From: an uncultured Rhodospirillales bacterium
GTDB taxonomy: Bacteria > Pseudomonadota > Alphaproteobacteria > Reyranellales > Reyranellaceae
NCBI GenBank assembly: GCA_945957125.1
Contig: CAMFJT010000013.1
Location: 1-51,264, forward strand
Direction: 5' to 3'
DNA: 51,264 nt
Part shown: positions 24,419 to 32,379 of the stretch, in pieces
Layout: every line of letters starts with the position of its first letter
Numbering within the stretch: the stretch's first letter is position 1
Program-made: the position numbers and the translations under genes
Notes under the pieces: generated by a model
The model's input: only the letters and a program-made list of their open reading frames with translations
Database searches by the model: none
Told to the model about the DNA's origin: nothing

Positions 24419-27400
24419 ATGCGCTTGCGCCTGAAACCGGCCCTGGTCGCCGCGGCCGTCGTCGCTCCTCTGCTCGGGGCGGCCTATGTCGTGCCGCGTC
24501 TGCTCGACGTCGACGGCTACAAGCCCGCCCTGGCCGACGCAGTGAAGCAGGCGACCGGGCGGGAGCTGGTGATCGACGGCCCGCTCAAGCTGACCCTGCT
24601 GCCGGTGCCGAGGGTCAGCGCCCGCAGCGTTCATTTCGCCAATGCCGTCGGCGGGACGGGCGCGCAGATGGTCGACGTGCAATGGATCGGCGCGTCGCCG
24701 TCATGGTCGGCCTTGCTGCAGGGCCGTGTCGAGATCGGCAGGCTCATCCTCTACAAGCCGACCCTGGTGCTCGAGACCGACGCCAATGGCGTTCCCAACT
24801 GGGAGTTCAAGCCGGGAGCCGGCGCCGAGCAGCCGGCCGGCGCGCCGAGCGAGGGTCTGCATCTGGCGGTCGGCAAGGTCGACATCGTCGACGGCACGCT
24901 GAGCTATACCCATCCGCAGACCGGCAAGACGGTCAAGGCCGGGCAGGTCAAGGCGACCGCCTCCGTCGGCGCGCTCCAGGGGCCGTTCTCGATCGACGGC
25001 ACCGCCACCGTCAACGGCGTGCCGCTGTCGCTCGCGCTTTCGGTCAATGCGCCGCGCGACGACGGGTCCAACGATGCCAAGCTCGCGGTGAAGGTCCCGA
25101 ACGGCGAGCTGAGCTTCGACGGCCGCACCAGCGCCATCGCCGCCGATGCCTCGATCAGCGGCCATCTCACGGTGAAGACCGGCGGGTTGACCGAGTTCAT
25201 CTCCGCCCTCGTGCGCGCCGTGGGCGAACCGCTACCCACCTTCGATACCTCCGTCGTGGGCAGCTTCGCCTTCGACGGCGGCGTCGAGATCGGGCCAAGC
25301 CGGCTCGCCATCAACGACTTCAAGGCATCCCTCGGCGGCGATTCGGCGGCCGGCACCCTCGCCCTGACCTACGGCAAGCAGCCGTCGCTGAACGGCAAGC
25401 TCGCGTTGCGCGAGGTCGACCTCGACAAGTGGCTGGCGCTCCTGGCGCAACCCGGCGTGTTCCTGCCGCAGCCCGCCCCTGCCGCGACCCCTGCCGCGAC
25501 CCCGGCCAAGGCCGCTTCCCCCTCGAAGCCCGCACCGTCTGCGAGCCTGTCGCCGTTTCCGCCGGAGCTCGGCGTCGACCTTGCGCTCGACGTCGCCGAG
25601 ACGACCTACCGGAAGGGCACGATCCGCGATCTTGCCCTGGGCCTCAAGGTTGCCAATGGGGCCATCACGGTGCCTCGCCTCGAAGCCACGCTGCCGGGCG
25701 GGATGGTCGTGCGCGCCGACGCAGCGGTCGATGCCGCCGGGAAAGGCTCAGGAGGCTTCACGCTGGAGGGCAGCAGGCTGCGCGAAACGCTGGCGTGGCT
25801 CGACGTCGACGCGGGCGGCGTGCCGGCGGAGAAGCTGCAGAGCCTGTCCGTCCAGGGCAAGCTTGCCGCGACCGCTGGCCGGCTGAACGTGACGGAGGCG
25901 ATCCTGCAGCTCGACGGCCAGACCGCCAGGACGAGTGGGACGCTGACGTTCGGCCCCCCGTTCATGGTGTCGGCGACCCTCGACATGGACCGGTTCGATC
26001 TCGACGCCTATCTCCCCGCACCGTCGGCGGCGGCGGCGAGCAGTCCGGCGACGGCGCCTGCCGTCCAACCGGCGGCGGCCGCGCCGGACAAGTCGGCGCC
26101 GAAGCTCCAGCTCAAGTCGAAGGTCGCCAAGCTCGTCTATCGCGGCGAGACGTTGAACGGAGTCGAGGCAAGCGCAACGGTTCAAGGCAATCTGCTTACG
26201 CTCGACAGCGCCAGGGTCGCCGACCTGCTGGGGGCAAAGTTCGATCTCAAGGGCACCGTGGCCGATTTCGCGCGCGAGCCACGGTTCGATCTCACCTTCA
26301 ACGCGACGGTGCCGGACACGGAGAAGCTGCTCGCGTATGCGCGGCTGCCGAAGTTCATCAACGGCAAGATCGGGCCGTCGTCGGCCGGCGGCGGGGTCGC
26401 TGGCACCGTCGATGCGCTCAGCCTGCGCAATGCCCGGGTGTCGATGCTGGGCTCGACCGCCACGGTCACGGGCGCGCTGAAGCTCGGCGAGGCCTTCAGC
26501 TACGACTTTCCGAGCTTCTCCTTTCAGACCGCCGATGCTGGACGCCTGATCGCGGTCGCGGCGGGGCGAGCGCCGACGACGAGTGTCGGCGCCATCTCGG
26601 CCAACGGCGCACTCAAGGGCAGTGACAAGCAGGCGACCTTCACCGGCGCGTTCGATGCGCTTGGAACCAGCACCCAGGGCTCGCTTGCCGCGACCCTCGG
26701 CGCGCGGCCGAACTTCACCGTCAAGCTTCGGGTGCCGGGAACGTTCGACCTCGACCAGGTTCTGGGCGTTTCCGCTCACACGCCTGCGACGGCGGTCGCC
26801 GCTCTACCGGCTGCAGGCACCGCGCCGCTGGCGGTGCGCAAGGCGGGCGCGGCCACCGGCAAGCCGATCGACCTGTCGGGCCTCAAGGCGTTCGATGCGA
26901 CGATCTCGCTCGAGACCAGCGCCACGAGCATCGCTTCCCTCACCGTCGCTTATGCCGATCTGGAGGCGACCCTGCACAACGGTGTCTTGAAAGTCTCCAA
27001 GCTTACCGGGCAGTTCTATGGCGGGGCGGTCGACTTCGCCGGCACGATCGACGCGTCTGGCCAGACAGTGGCGGTGGACATGACAGGCTCGTTGCAGGGC
27101 ATCTATGTCGGCCAGATGTTGCGCGGCACGGCGGGCACCAACAGCTTCAACGATCCCAATCTCAGCGTCTCGATCGACGGCAAGCTCAGCGCGACCGGCA
27201 TCCGGCTCAGCGCGCAGGGCAGATCGCCGGAGGAGATCCGCAACAACCTGACGGCCTCGGCGGGATTGAGCGGCTTCGTCTATCCCGTCGTCACCCAGGG
27301 CTCGATCGACTTCGCACGATTCGCCACCGGTGTCGGCAGCCTCTTCAGCAGCGATATGGCCTTCGCCTCGGCGATGTTGCGCGGCTTCGTGAATCGCCAG

Positions 27401-27640
27401 AACCCGATCCAGGGCCAGATCTCCATCGGCGGCGGCGCCGTCACCTTGCATAATCCCACCGTTGCGGGCGCCAACACCACCGCGACGATCGCCAGCAACA
27501 CCAGCCTCACGGCGGAAACCACCGATACCGTGGTCAGCATCAATACCGGCAACGATCGCACGCCCTCGGATTTCGTGATCAACGTGAAGGGCCCGCTCGC
27601 CGCACCGACCGTGACGACGGGGCGAGGGCCATCGCGGTAG
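24419..27640 (+). CDS. AsmA-family protein
   Basis: This 1073-residue protein has an N-terminal membrane anchor (LKPALVAAAVVAPLLGAAYVV), then DVDGYKPALADAVKQATGRELVIDGPL, the classic AsmA opening. Long beta-rich repeats follow, as expected of the AsmA/TamB/YhdP group that spans the periplasm and takes part in lipid transport and outer-membrane assembly. Three Pro/Ala-rich linkers (near residues 355-380, 535-560 and 780-800) divide the body into modules. The frame is open upstream to 24326, but MRLRLKPAL is the natural start and avoids overlap with the Bug gene. Confidence 0.88.
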   Translation: MRLRLKPALVAAAVVAPLLGAAYVVPRLLDVDGYKPALADAVKQATGRELVIDGPLKLTLLPVPRVSARSVHFANAVGGTGAQMVDVQWIGASPSWSALLQGRVEIGRLILYKPTLVLETDANGVPNWEFKPGAGAEQPAGAPSEGLHLAVGKVDIVDGTLSYTHPQTGKTVKAGQVKATASVGALQGPFSIDGTATVNGVPLSLALSVNAPRDDGSNDAKLAVKVPNGELSFDGRTSAIAADASISGHLTVKTGGLTEFISALVRAVGEPLPTFDTSVVGSFAFDGGVEIGPSRLAINDFKASLGGDSAAGTLALTYGKQPSLNGKLALREVDLDKWLALLAQPGVFLPQPAPAATPAATPAKAASPSKPAPSASLSPFPPELGVDLALDVAETTYRKGTIRDLALGLKVANGAITVPRLEATLPGGMVVRADAAVDAAGKGSGGFTLEGSRLRETLAWLDVDAGGVPAEKLQSLSVQGKLAATAGRLNVTEAILQLDGQTARTSGTLTFGPPFMVSATLDMDRFDLDAYLPAPSAAAASSPATAPAVQPAAAAPDKSAPKLQLKSKVAKLVYRGETLNGVEASATVQGNLLTLDSARVADLLGAKFDLKGTVADFAREPRFDLTFNATVPDTEKLLAYARLPKFINGKIGPSSAGGGVAGTVDALSLRNARVSMLGSTATVTGALKLGEAFSYDFPSFSFQTADAGRLIAVAAGRAPTTSVGAISANGALKGSDKQATFTGAFDALGTSTQGSLAATLGARPNFTVKLRVPGTFDLDQVLGVSAHTPATAVAALPAAGTAPLAVRKAGAATGKPIDLSGLKAFDATISLETSATSIASLTVAYADLEATLHNGVLKVSKLTGQFYGGAVDFAGTIDASGQTVAVDMTGSLQGIYVGQMLRGTAGTNSFNDPNLSVSIDGKLSATGIRLSAQGRSPEEIRNNLTASAGLSGFVYPVVTQGSIDFARFATGVGSLFSSDMAFASAMLRGFVNRQNPIQGQISIGGGAVTLHNPTVAGANTTATIASNTSLTAETTDTVVSINTGNDRTPSDFVINVKGPLAAPTVTTGRGPSR

Positions 27641-27643
27641 CGG

Positions 27644-27663
27644 CGATCCTCTCGTCAGGATCG
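27644..27663 (+). terminator. Weak hairpin after the AsmA gene
   Basis: CGATCCT pairs with AGGATCG around a 6-nt loop, just after the AsmA stop. No T-tract follows, so termination here is uncertain. Confidence 0.25.
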
Positions 27664-27688
27664 GGTTGCCGGGAGCGCAGATGTCAAT

Positions 27689-28363
27689 TCACGCCGCCTT
27701 GCTCTTCAGCAGTTCCCAGGCGCGGTGGAAGGTGTCGGCCATCTCCACGGCCGGGATCGCGCCCGAGAACAGCACATGGCCCTGCAGCGCGAAGCTCGGC
27801 ACGCCGTTGATGCCGCAATTGCGGGCCATCTGGTCGCCCGCCAGCACCTCGCGCCGGCCTTCGTCACCGGCCAGCATGGCCAGCACCGAATCGTATTCGA
27901 GGCCGCCCTGTTGGCCCACATCGGCGAGCACCCGATCGTCGCCGACATCGGCGCCATTGCAGAAGTAGGCATTGAACAGTGCTTCGACCACGCCGTCCTG
28001 CACGCCGTTCTGGCCGGCGAAGCGGATCAGGCGATGGGCCTTCACCGTGTTGGGGGTGCGGGTCAGCCTGTCCAGATGGAACTCGAGGCCGACGCCCGCG
28101 GCGGTTTCCGTGATGCGCTCGTCCATCTGCCGCGATCGCTCGGCGCTGCCGAACTTGGCGATGCGATACTGCGCCCGGTCGACGCCTTCGGCCGGCATCT
28201 CGGGGTTGAGCTGGAAAGGGTGCCAGGCGACGGTGAAGCGCTGCTTGTGCTGCGCCTCCAGGATATCGAGGGCGCGTTCGAGCTGGCGCTTGCCGATATA
28301 GCACCACGGGCAGATGACATCGGAGATGACGTCGATACGTCCGGCCGTAGCGATCCTGTCCAT
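27689..28363 (-). CDS. DsbA-family (FrnE-like) thiol oxidoreductase
   Basis: This 224-residue cytoplasmic protein has a thioredoxin fold with the active-site pair CPWC at 18-21 (VICPWCYIG), then a helical insertion, then GVPSFALQGHVLFSGA near the C-terminus with the conserved cis-Pro. This fits the FrnE / 2-hydroxychromene-2-carboxylate isomerase-like branch of the DsbA family. There is no signal peptide, so it is a cytosolic disulfide oxidoreductase or isomerase. It diverges from the SDR gene with 72 bp between starts. Confidence 0.88.
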   Translation of the reverse strand: MDRIATAGRIDVISDVICPWCYIGKRQLERALDILEAQHKQRFTVAWHPFQLNPEMPAEGVDRAQYRIAKFGSAERSRQMDERITETAAGVGLEFHLDRLTRTPNTVKAHRLIRFAGQNGVQDGVVEALFNAYFCNGADVGDDRVLADVGQQGGLEYDSVLAMLAGDEGRREVLAGDQMARNCGINGVPSFALQGHVLFSGAIPAVEMADTFHRAWELLKSKAA

Positions 28364-28435
28364 GGGAAAAATCCTTTCCGTCGACGGGGTTTAGCCTATA
28401 CCTGACTCACCACCCGAGCAAAGAGGCAACCGCCG

Positions 28436-29137
28436 ATGGACAAGCCGAAATACCGCTCCGCGCTGATCGTCGGGACAGGGCCGGGCCTCAGCGCTTCCCT
28501 CGCGCGACTGTTTGCCCAGAACGGTCTGGCCGTCGCCATCGCCGCTCGCCAGACCGACAAGCTCGCCGCGCTGGCGAGCGAGACGGGGGCCGCCGTCCAC
28601 AAGTGCAATGCCGCCGATCCGAACGATGTCGCGGCGCTGTTCGCGGCGGTCGAGGCCCGATCGGGCGCGCCCGACGTCGTGGTCTACAACGCCAGTGCCC
28701 GCGTGCGGGGCGCGCTGGTCGACCTCGCGCCGGAGGACGTGAAACGCGCGATCGAGATCAGCGCCTTCGGCGCCTTCCTGGTCTCGCAGCAGGCCGCGCG
28801 GCGCATGTTGCCCAACAACCACGGCGCCATCCTGCTGTCGGGGGCCACGGCGGGCGTGAAGGGCTTTGCGCTCTCGGCCACCTTCGCCATGGGCAAGTTC
28901 GCGCTGCGCGGGCTGGCGCAGTCGATGGCGCGCGAGCTCAGCCCCAAGGGCATCCATGTCGCGCATTTCGTGATCGACGGCGGCATCCGCAGCGCGGCCC
29001 GCCCCGTGCCGACCGACAACCCCGACAGCCTGCTCGATCCCGACGCCATCGCCGAGACCTATTGGGCCACCATGCAGCAGCATCGCAGCGCCTGGAGCTG
29101 GGAGGTCGAGGTCCGTCCCTGGGTCGAGAAGTTCTGA
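28436..29137 (+). CDS. SDR-family protein with Phe in place of the catalytic Tyr
   Basis: This 233-residue Rossmann protein has the glycine motif GTGPGLSA (13-20) and the catalytic-type Ser in LLSGATAG (about 135), but the YxxxK motif reads FAMGK, with Phe150 for Tyr and Lys154 kept. NNAG is replaced by YNAS. I recall a conserved SDR subgroup with FAMGKFALR, so this is probably not a sequencing error. Loss of the proton donor means ordinary ketone/alcohol redox is unlikely; it may bind NAD(P)H for another role. The ATG has GAGGCAACCG upstream. Confidence 0.82.
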   Translation: MDKPKYRSALIVGTGPGLSASLARLFAQNGLAVAIAARQTDKLAALASETGAAVHKCNAADPNDVAALFAAVEARSGAPDVVVYNASARVRGALVDLAPEDVKRAIEISAFGAFLVSQQAARRMLPNNHGAILLSGATAGVKGFALSATFAMGKFALRGLAQSMARELSPKGIHVAHFVIDGGIRSAARPVPTDNPDSLLDPDAIAETYWATMQQHRSAWSWEVEVRPWVEKF

Positions 29138-29153
29138 GCTCGTTCGACGGAGC

Positions 29154-29816
29154 CTATGTTCCGCCGGCCATGAGACGCAGGACCTCGTGCAGGTCCTCGG
29201 CGATGTGGAAGCACCTGGCCCGTGCTTCGTCGGTCGGCGGCAGGATGTCCAGCACCATGACCGCCCGCATGCCGGCAGTGTGGGCGGCGATGATGCCGAT
29301 GCTCGAATCCTCGAAGGCGACGCAGCGTTCAGGGGCTACGCCGAGCCGCCTCGCCGCCTCGAGATAAAGGTCGGGCGCCGGCTTGGGGTGTTCCACGTCG
29401 TCCCGCGTGGCGAGCGCGGCGAAGCGGTCGAGCAGGCCGGCGCGCCCGAGATTGCGCTCCGCCGTCGCCCGCGCGGCCGACGTGGCGATCGCCAGCGGCA
29501 GGCCGCGGTCGCGGAGGAAGTCGAGCAGTTCGACCACGCCCGGTTTCACCGGCACGCGCTCCTTCATTTGCCGCAGCACGCTGGTCGAGAAGTGGCCGCG
29601 GAACTCGGCGAGGTCGAAGCCCGTGCCATAGTGCTCCTGGAGCATCACGTTGCACTCGTGCGACGGCACGCCGACCATGGCGTGGCAAAGATCCATCGGG
29701 AGCGGCAGGCCGAGCGTGCGCGCGGCGTCCTGCATGCCGGCGATGTAAACGGCTTCGCTGTCGATCAGCGTGCCGTCCATGTCGAAAATGACGGCGTCGA
29801 CGGGTTCCTTGAACAT
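29154..29816 (-). CDS. HAD-superfamily phosphatase (phosphoglycolate phosphatase-like)
   Basis: This 220-residue protein has motif I DMDGTLID (12-19) with nucleophile Asp12 and acid/base Asp14, motif II ATSAAR near residue 112, Lys motif HPKPAPDLYLEAA and motif IV FEDSSIGI. A helical cap follows motif I (subclass I, beta-phosphoglucomutase/Gph-like). It is a cytoplasmic hydrolase of a small phosphate ester; the substrate is not predictable. It ends 16 bp from the convergent SDR stop and diverges from the cupin gene. Confidence 0.88.
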   Translation of the reverse strand: MFKEPVDAVIFDMDGTLIDSEAVYIAGMQDAARTLGLPLPMDLCHAMVGVPSHECNVMLQEHYGTGFDLAEFRGHFSTSVLRQMKERVPVKPGVVELLDFLRDRGLPLAIATSAARATAERNLGRAGLLDRFAALATRDDVEHPKPAPDLYLEAARRLGVAPERCVAFEDSSIGIIAAHTAGMRAVMVLDILPPTDEARARCFHIAEDLHEVLRLMAGGT

Positions 29817-29865
29817 GGTTTCGTTCTAAGCTCCCGGCCGGAAACGACAAGCGGGAGAAAAAATC

Positions 29866-30216
29866 ATGCGCATCCATAACCTTTATGTCGATGAGAAGGG
29901 CGAAACTCACTTCCGTGACATCGACGTCGAATGGAAGAACGACGGCCCCGGCGGCAAGACGTCGGCGACCTTCCCCGCCACCGGGATCATCTTCCGCGAG
30001 ACGCCGGGCACGTATGACTATTCCTGGCATCCCGCGCCGCGCAGGCAGTACATCATCAACCTCGACGGCGCCGTGGAGATCACCGCGAGCGACGGCGAGA
30101 AGCGCATCATCGGCCCCGGCGAAGTCTTCCTGGTCGAGGACACCCACGGCAAGGGCCATTTCTCCAAGGCCGTCGAAGGCAAGATGCGCCATTCGATCTT
30201 CGTTCCCATCGAGTAG
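29866..30216 (+). CDS. Small cupin-domain protein
   Basis: This 116-residue single-domain beta-barrel protein contains WHPAPRRQYIINLDGAVEIT and GPGEVFLVEDTHGKGH, the two cupin motifs. The second motif keeps a His; the first has only one. Metal binding is therefore possible but reduced. GGGAGAAAAAATC precedes the ATG. The aminotransferase starts 10 bp after its stop, so the two form an operon. It may be an enzyme, isomerase or binding protein acting near that transaminase. Confidence 0.8.
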   Translation: MRIHNLYVDEKGETHFRDIDVEWKNDGPGGKTSATFPATGIIFRETPGTYDYSWHPAPRRQYIINLDGAVEITASDGEKRIIGPGEVFLVEDTHGKGHFSKAVEGKMRHSIFVPIE

Positions 30217-30225
30217 GAGTTTTCC

Positions 30226-31515
30226 ATGACCGTCCAGACCGCCCTCGACCCCGTCGAGGACCTGATCGACGAAGCCCGGCGCGTCCTGCCGGGCGGCAGC
30301 TTCGGCAACATGCCGGCCGAGGTGGTGTTACGGGCGGGCAAGGGCGGTCGCATCTGGGACGAGCACGGCAAGGAATATGTCGACTTCCTGCTGGGTTCCG
30401 GGCCGATGTTCATCGGCCACGCCCATCCCGAGGTGACGGCCGCGGTGCAGAGCCAGCTGCCGCACGGCACGACGTACTTCGGCAACAACCGCCACGGCAT
30501 CGCGCTCGCCAAGGCGATCGTCGACGCGGTGCCCTGCGCCGACCAGGTGCGCTTCGTCTGCTCCGGCACCGAGGCCGACCTCTATGCGATGCGTGCGGTC
30601 CGGGCGTTCCGCAAGCGCGAGAAGATCCTGAAGTTCGAGGGCGGCTATCACGGCATGAGCGACTACGCGCTGATGTCGATGGCGCCGAAGAACCCGGGCA
30701 ACTTCCCGCGCGCCATTCCCGATTCGGCCGGCATTCCCAAGTCGGTCGCCGACGAGATGCTGGTCGCCGCCTTCAACGACCTCGACATGGTCGAGAGCCT
30801 GATCCGCGAGCACAAGGACGAGCTGGCCGGCGTGATCGTCGAGCCGTTCCAGCGGCTGCTGCCGCCGGCGCCCGGCTTCCTGCAGGGGCTGCGGAAGGTG
30901 ACGCAGGAGCACGGCATCCCGCTGATCTTCGACGAGGTCGTGACCGGCTTCCGCTTCGCCTATGGCGGGGCGCAGGAATATTACGGCGTCACGCCCGATC
31001 TCTGCACGCTTGGCAAGATCGTCGGCGGCGGCTTCACGTTGGCGGCGATCGCCGGCCGCGCCGACATCATGGCGCATTTCGACAGGCTGGCCATGGCCGA
31101 CGAGGATTTCCTGTTCCAGGTCGGCACGTTGTCGGGCAATCCCGTCGCCTCGATCGCCGGCCTCGCCACGCTCGAGGTGCTGAAGCGTCCCGGCGCCTAC
31201 GAGCAGGTCTTCGCCACCGGCCGCGAGCTGATGGCCGCCCTCGACGGGCTAATGAAGAAGGCCGGCATCAAGGCGCAGGTGATCGGCGAGCCGCCGCTGT
31301 TCGACGTGCTGTTCACCGACCATCCGGCGAAGGACTATCGCGACACGCTGAAAGGCGACAAGGCGATCGCTGCGCGCTTCAACAAGGCGCTGCGCGAGCG
31401 CGGCATCATGAAGGGCGAGAGCAAGTACTATGTCAGCCTTGCCCACACCCGCGCCGACATCGACCACACGATCGCCGCCTGGACCGAGGCCGTCGCCGAG
31501 ATCGCGAAGGCGTAG
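30226..31515 (+). CDS. Class III PLP aminotransferase (GSA-aminomutase-like)
   Basis: This 429-residue cytoplasmic enzyme has GSGPMFIGHAHPEV near 58-70, SGTEADLYAMR (113-123) for cofactor phosphate, IFDEVVTGFR with Asp236, and the Schiff-base Lys264 in TLGKIVGGGF. It is closest in style to glutamate-1-semialdehyde 2,1-aminomutase and its relatives, but the first residues and its place beside a cupin argue against the haem pathway gene. It is co-transcribed with the upstream cupin gene. The amino donor and acceptor are unknown. Confidence 0.88.
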   Translation: MTVQTALDPVEDLIDEARRVLPGGSFGNMPAEVVLRAGKGGRIWDEHGKEYVDFLLGSGPMFIGHAHPEVTAAVQSQLPHGTTYFGNNRHGIALAKAIVDAVPCADQVRFVCSGTEADLYAMRAVRAFRKREKILKFEGGYHGMSDYALMSMAPKNPGNFPRAIPDSAGIPKSVADEMLVAAFNDLDMVESLIREHKDELAGVIVEPFQRLLPPAPGFLQGLRKVTQEHGIPLIFDEVVTGFRFAYGGAQEYYGVTPDLCTLGKIVGGGFTLAAIAGRADIMAHFDRLAMADEDFLFQVGTLSGNPVASIAGLATLEVLKRPGAYEQVFATGRELMAALDGLMKKAGIKAQVIGEPPLFDVLFTDHPAKDYRDTLKGDKAIAARFNKALRERGIMKGESKYYVSLAHTRADIDHTIAAWTEAVAEIAKA

Positions 31516-31526
31516 CGATCGAGCGG

Positions 31527-31604
31527 CTGGGAGCGGCTCTCCAGAGCCGCTCATGGGATGAGACAAGCCGGAGAAAGAGCGGCTCCGGAGAGCCGCGCTC
31601 CCAG
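31527..31604. repeat. Large inverted repeat, family A copy 2
   Basis: It has the same core as 4624-4699 (GCGGCTCT-CC-AGAGCCGC), with slightly diverged right arm. It fills the gap between the convergent aminotransferase and DJ-1 genes, where it could act as a bidirectional 3' hairpin. Confidence 0.8.
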
Positions 31605-32300
31605 CTACGATGACGGGCTCATCCGAGCCGCGGCTTCGGCATTGGCCTTGCGGCGGGTGTCGAGCATGCCGCTCATCCGTTCGCGCAGGCGCTTCACCCG
31701 CTCGGGGCCGGCTTTTTCAGGAGAGCCCGAGTCGAATGGCGGCTGCGGGTCGTATTCGAGGACGAGCTGGATCGACTTGGCGACCTCCTCGCCAGCCAGC
31801 TCGGCGGCGACCGTGAGGCCGAAATCGATGCCCGCGGTGACGCCGCCACCGGAGATGCGGTTGCGGTCGCGCACCACGCGATCGGCGACAGGGATGGCAC
31901 CGAAGTCGGCCAGCATCTCGCGCCATGCCCAGTGGCAGGCCGAGCGGTAACCGTCGAGCAGGCCGGCCGCGCCCAGCACCAGCGAGCCGGTGCAGACCGA
32001 GGTGACGTAACGCGCGGTGGCCGCCTGCCGGCGCAGGAAATCGAGCGTCTCGGGATCGGTCATGAGCGCGACCTGACCGCTGCCGCCCGGCACGCAGATC
32101 ACGTCGAGCGGCGGGCAATCGGCGAAGGTCGTGTTGGGGACGATCGAGAAACCCGCATCGGTCGGGATCGGATCGCGTGTCTTCCAGATCATGTGGACGG
32201 TGGCGCCGGGCACGCGCGCCAGCACCTGCGCCGGCCCGGTGGCGTCGAGCTGGGTCATGTCGGGATAGATCAGGATGCCGATCGCTATCGGGTTTGCCAT
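31605..32300 (-). CDS. DJ-1/PfpI-family protein (isocyanide hydratase-like)
   Basis: This 231-residue protein begins IAIGILIYPDMTQLDATGPAQVL and has the nucleophile elbow SVCTGSLVLGAAG with Cys103. The Asp/Thr layout resembles cyclohexyl-isocyanide hydratase (InhA) rather than DJ-1 proper. The frame is open to 33152, but MANPIAIGIL is the natural start, with GGAGGAC-type SD (GGACCTC on the plus strand). It diverges from a GlxA-type regulator that has the same fold, with a 37-bp palindromic operator candidate between the starts, so it is the probable target of that regulator. Confidence 0.88.
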   Translation of the reverse strand: MANPIAIGILIYPDMTQLDATGPAQVLARVPGATVHMIWKTRDPIPTDAGFSIVPNTTFADCPPLDVICVPGGSGQVALMTDPETLDFLRRQAATARYVTSVCTGSLVLGAAGLLDGYRSACHWAWREMLADFGAIPVADRVVRDRNRISGGGVTAGIDFGLTVAAELAGEEVAKSIQLVLEYDPQPPFDSGSPEKAGPERVKRLRERMSGMLDTRRKANAEAAARMSPSS

Positions 32301-32342
32301 GAGGTCCTCCGTGGTCGCGCGCACGATACGTCGATGACATCG

Positions 32343-32379
32343 TTGGCAGAAATGACAAAGAGATGGTAGTTTCTGCCAA
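32343..32379. promoter_or_regulatory. Operator candidate between DJ-1 and GlxA genes
   Basis: TTGGCAGAAA (32343-32352) and TTTCTGCCAA (32370-32379) are exact reverse complements 17 bp apart. Extended inward, the half-sites read TTGGCAGAAATGAC and TTGGCAGAAACTAC, 12 of 14 identical. The right arm ends on the A of the GlxA ATG, and no Shine-Dalgarno sequence is seen for that gene. Confidence 0.65.

Noticed and set aside
22525-24420. 631-residue open frame antisense to the permease and Bug receptor 3
   Set aside because: It is a shadow frame; His/Arg/Asp-rich composition typical of antisense to high-GC genes.
30226-31515. Assigning the class III aminotransferase as hemL
   Set aside because: Overall similarity is to the GSA-aminomutase branch, but coupling with a cupin and lack of haem genes nearby leave the assignment unsupported.
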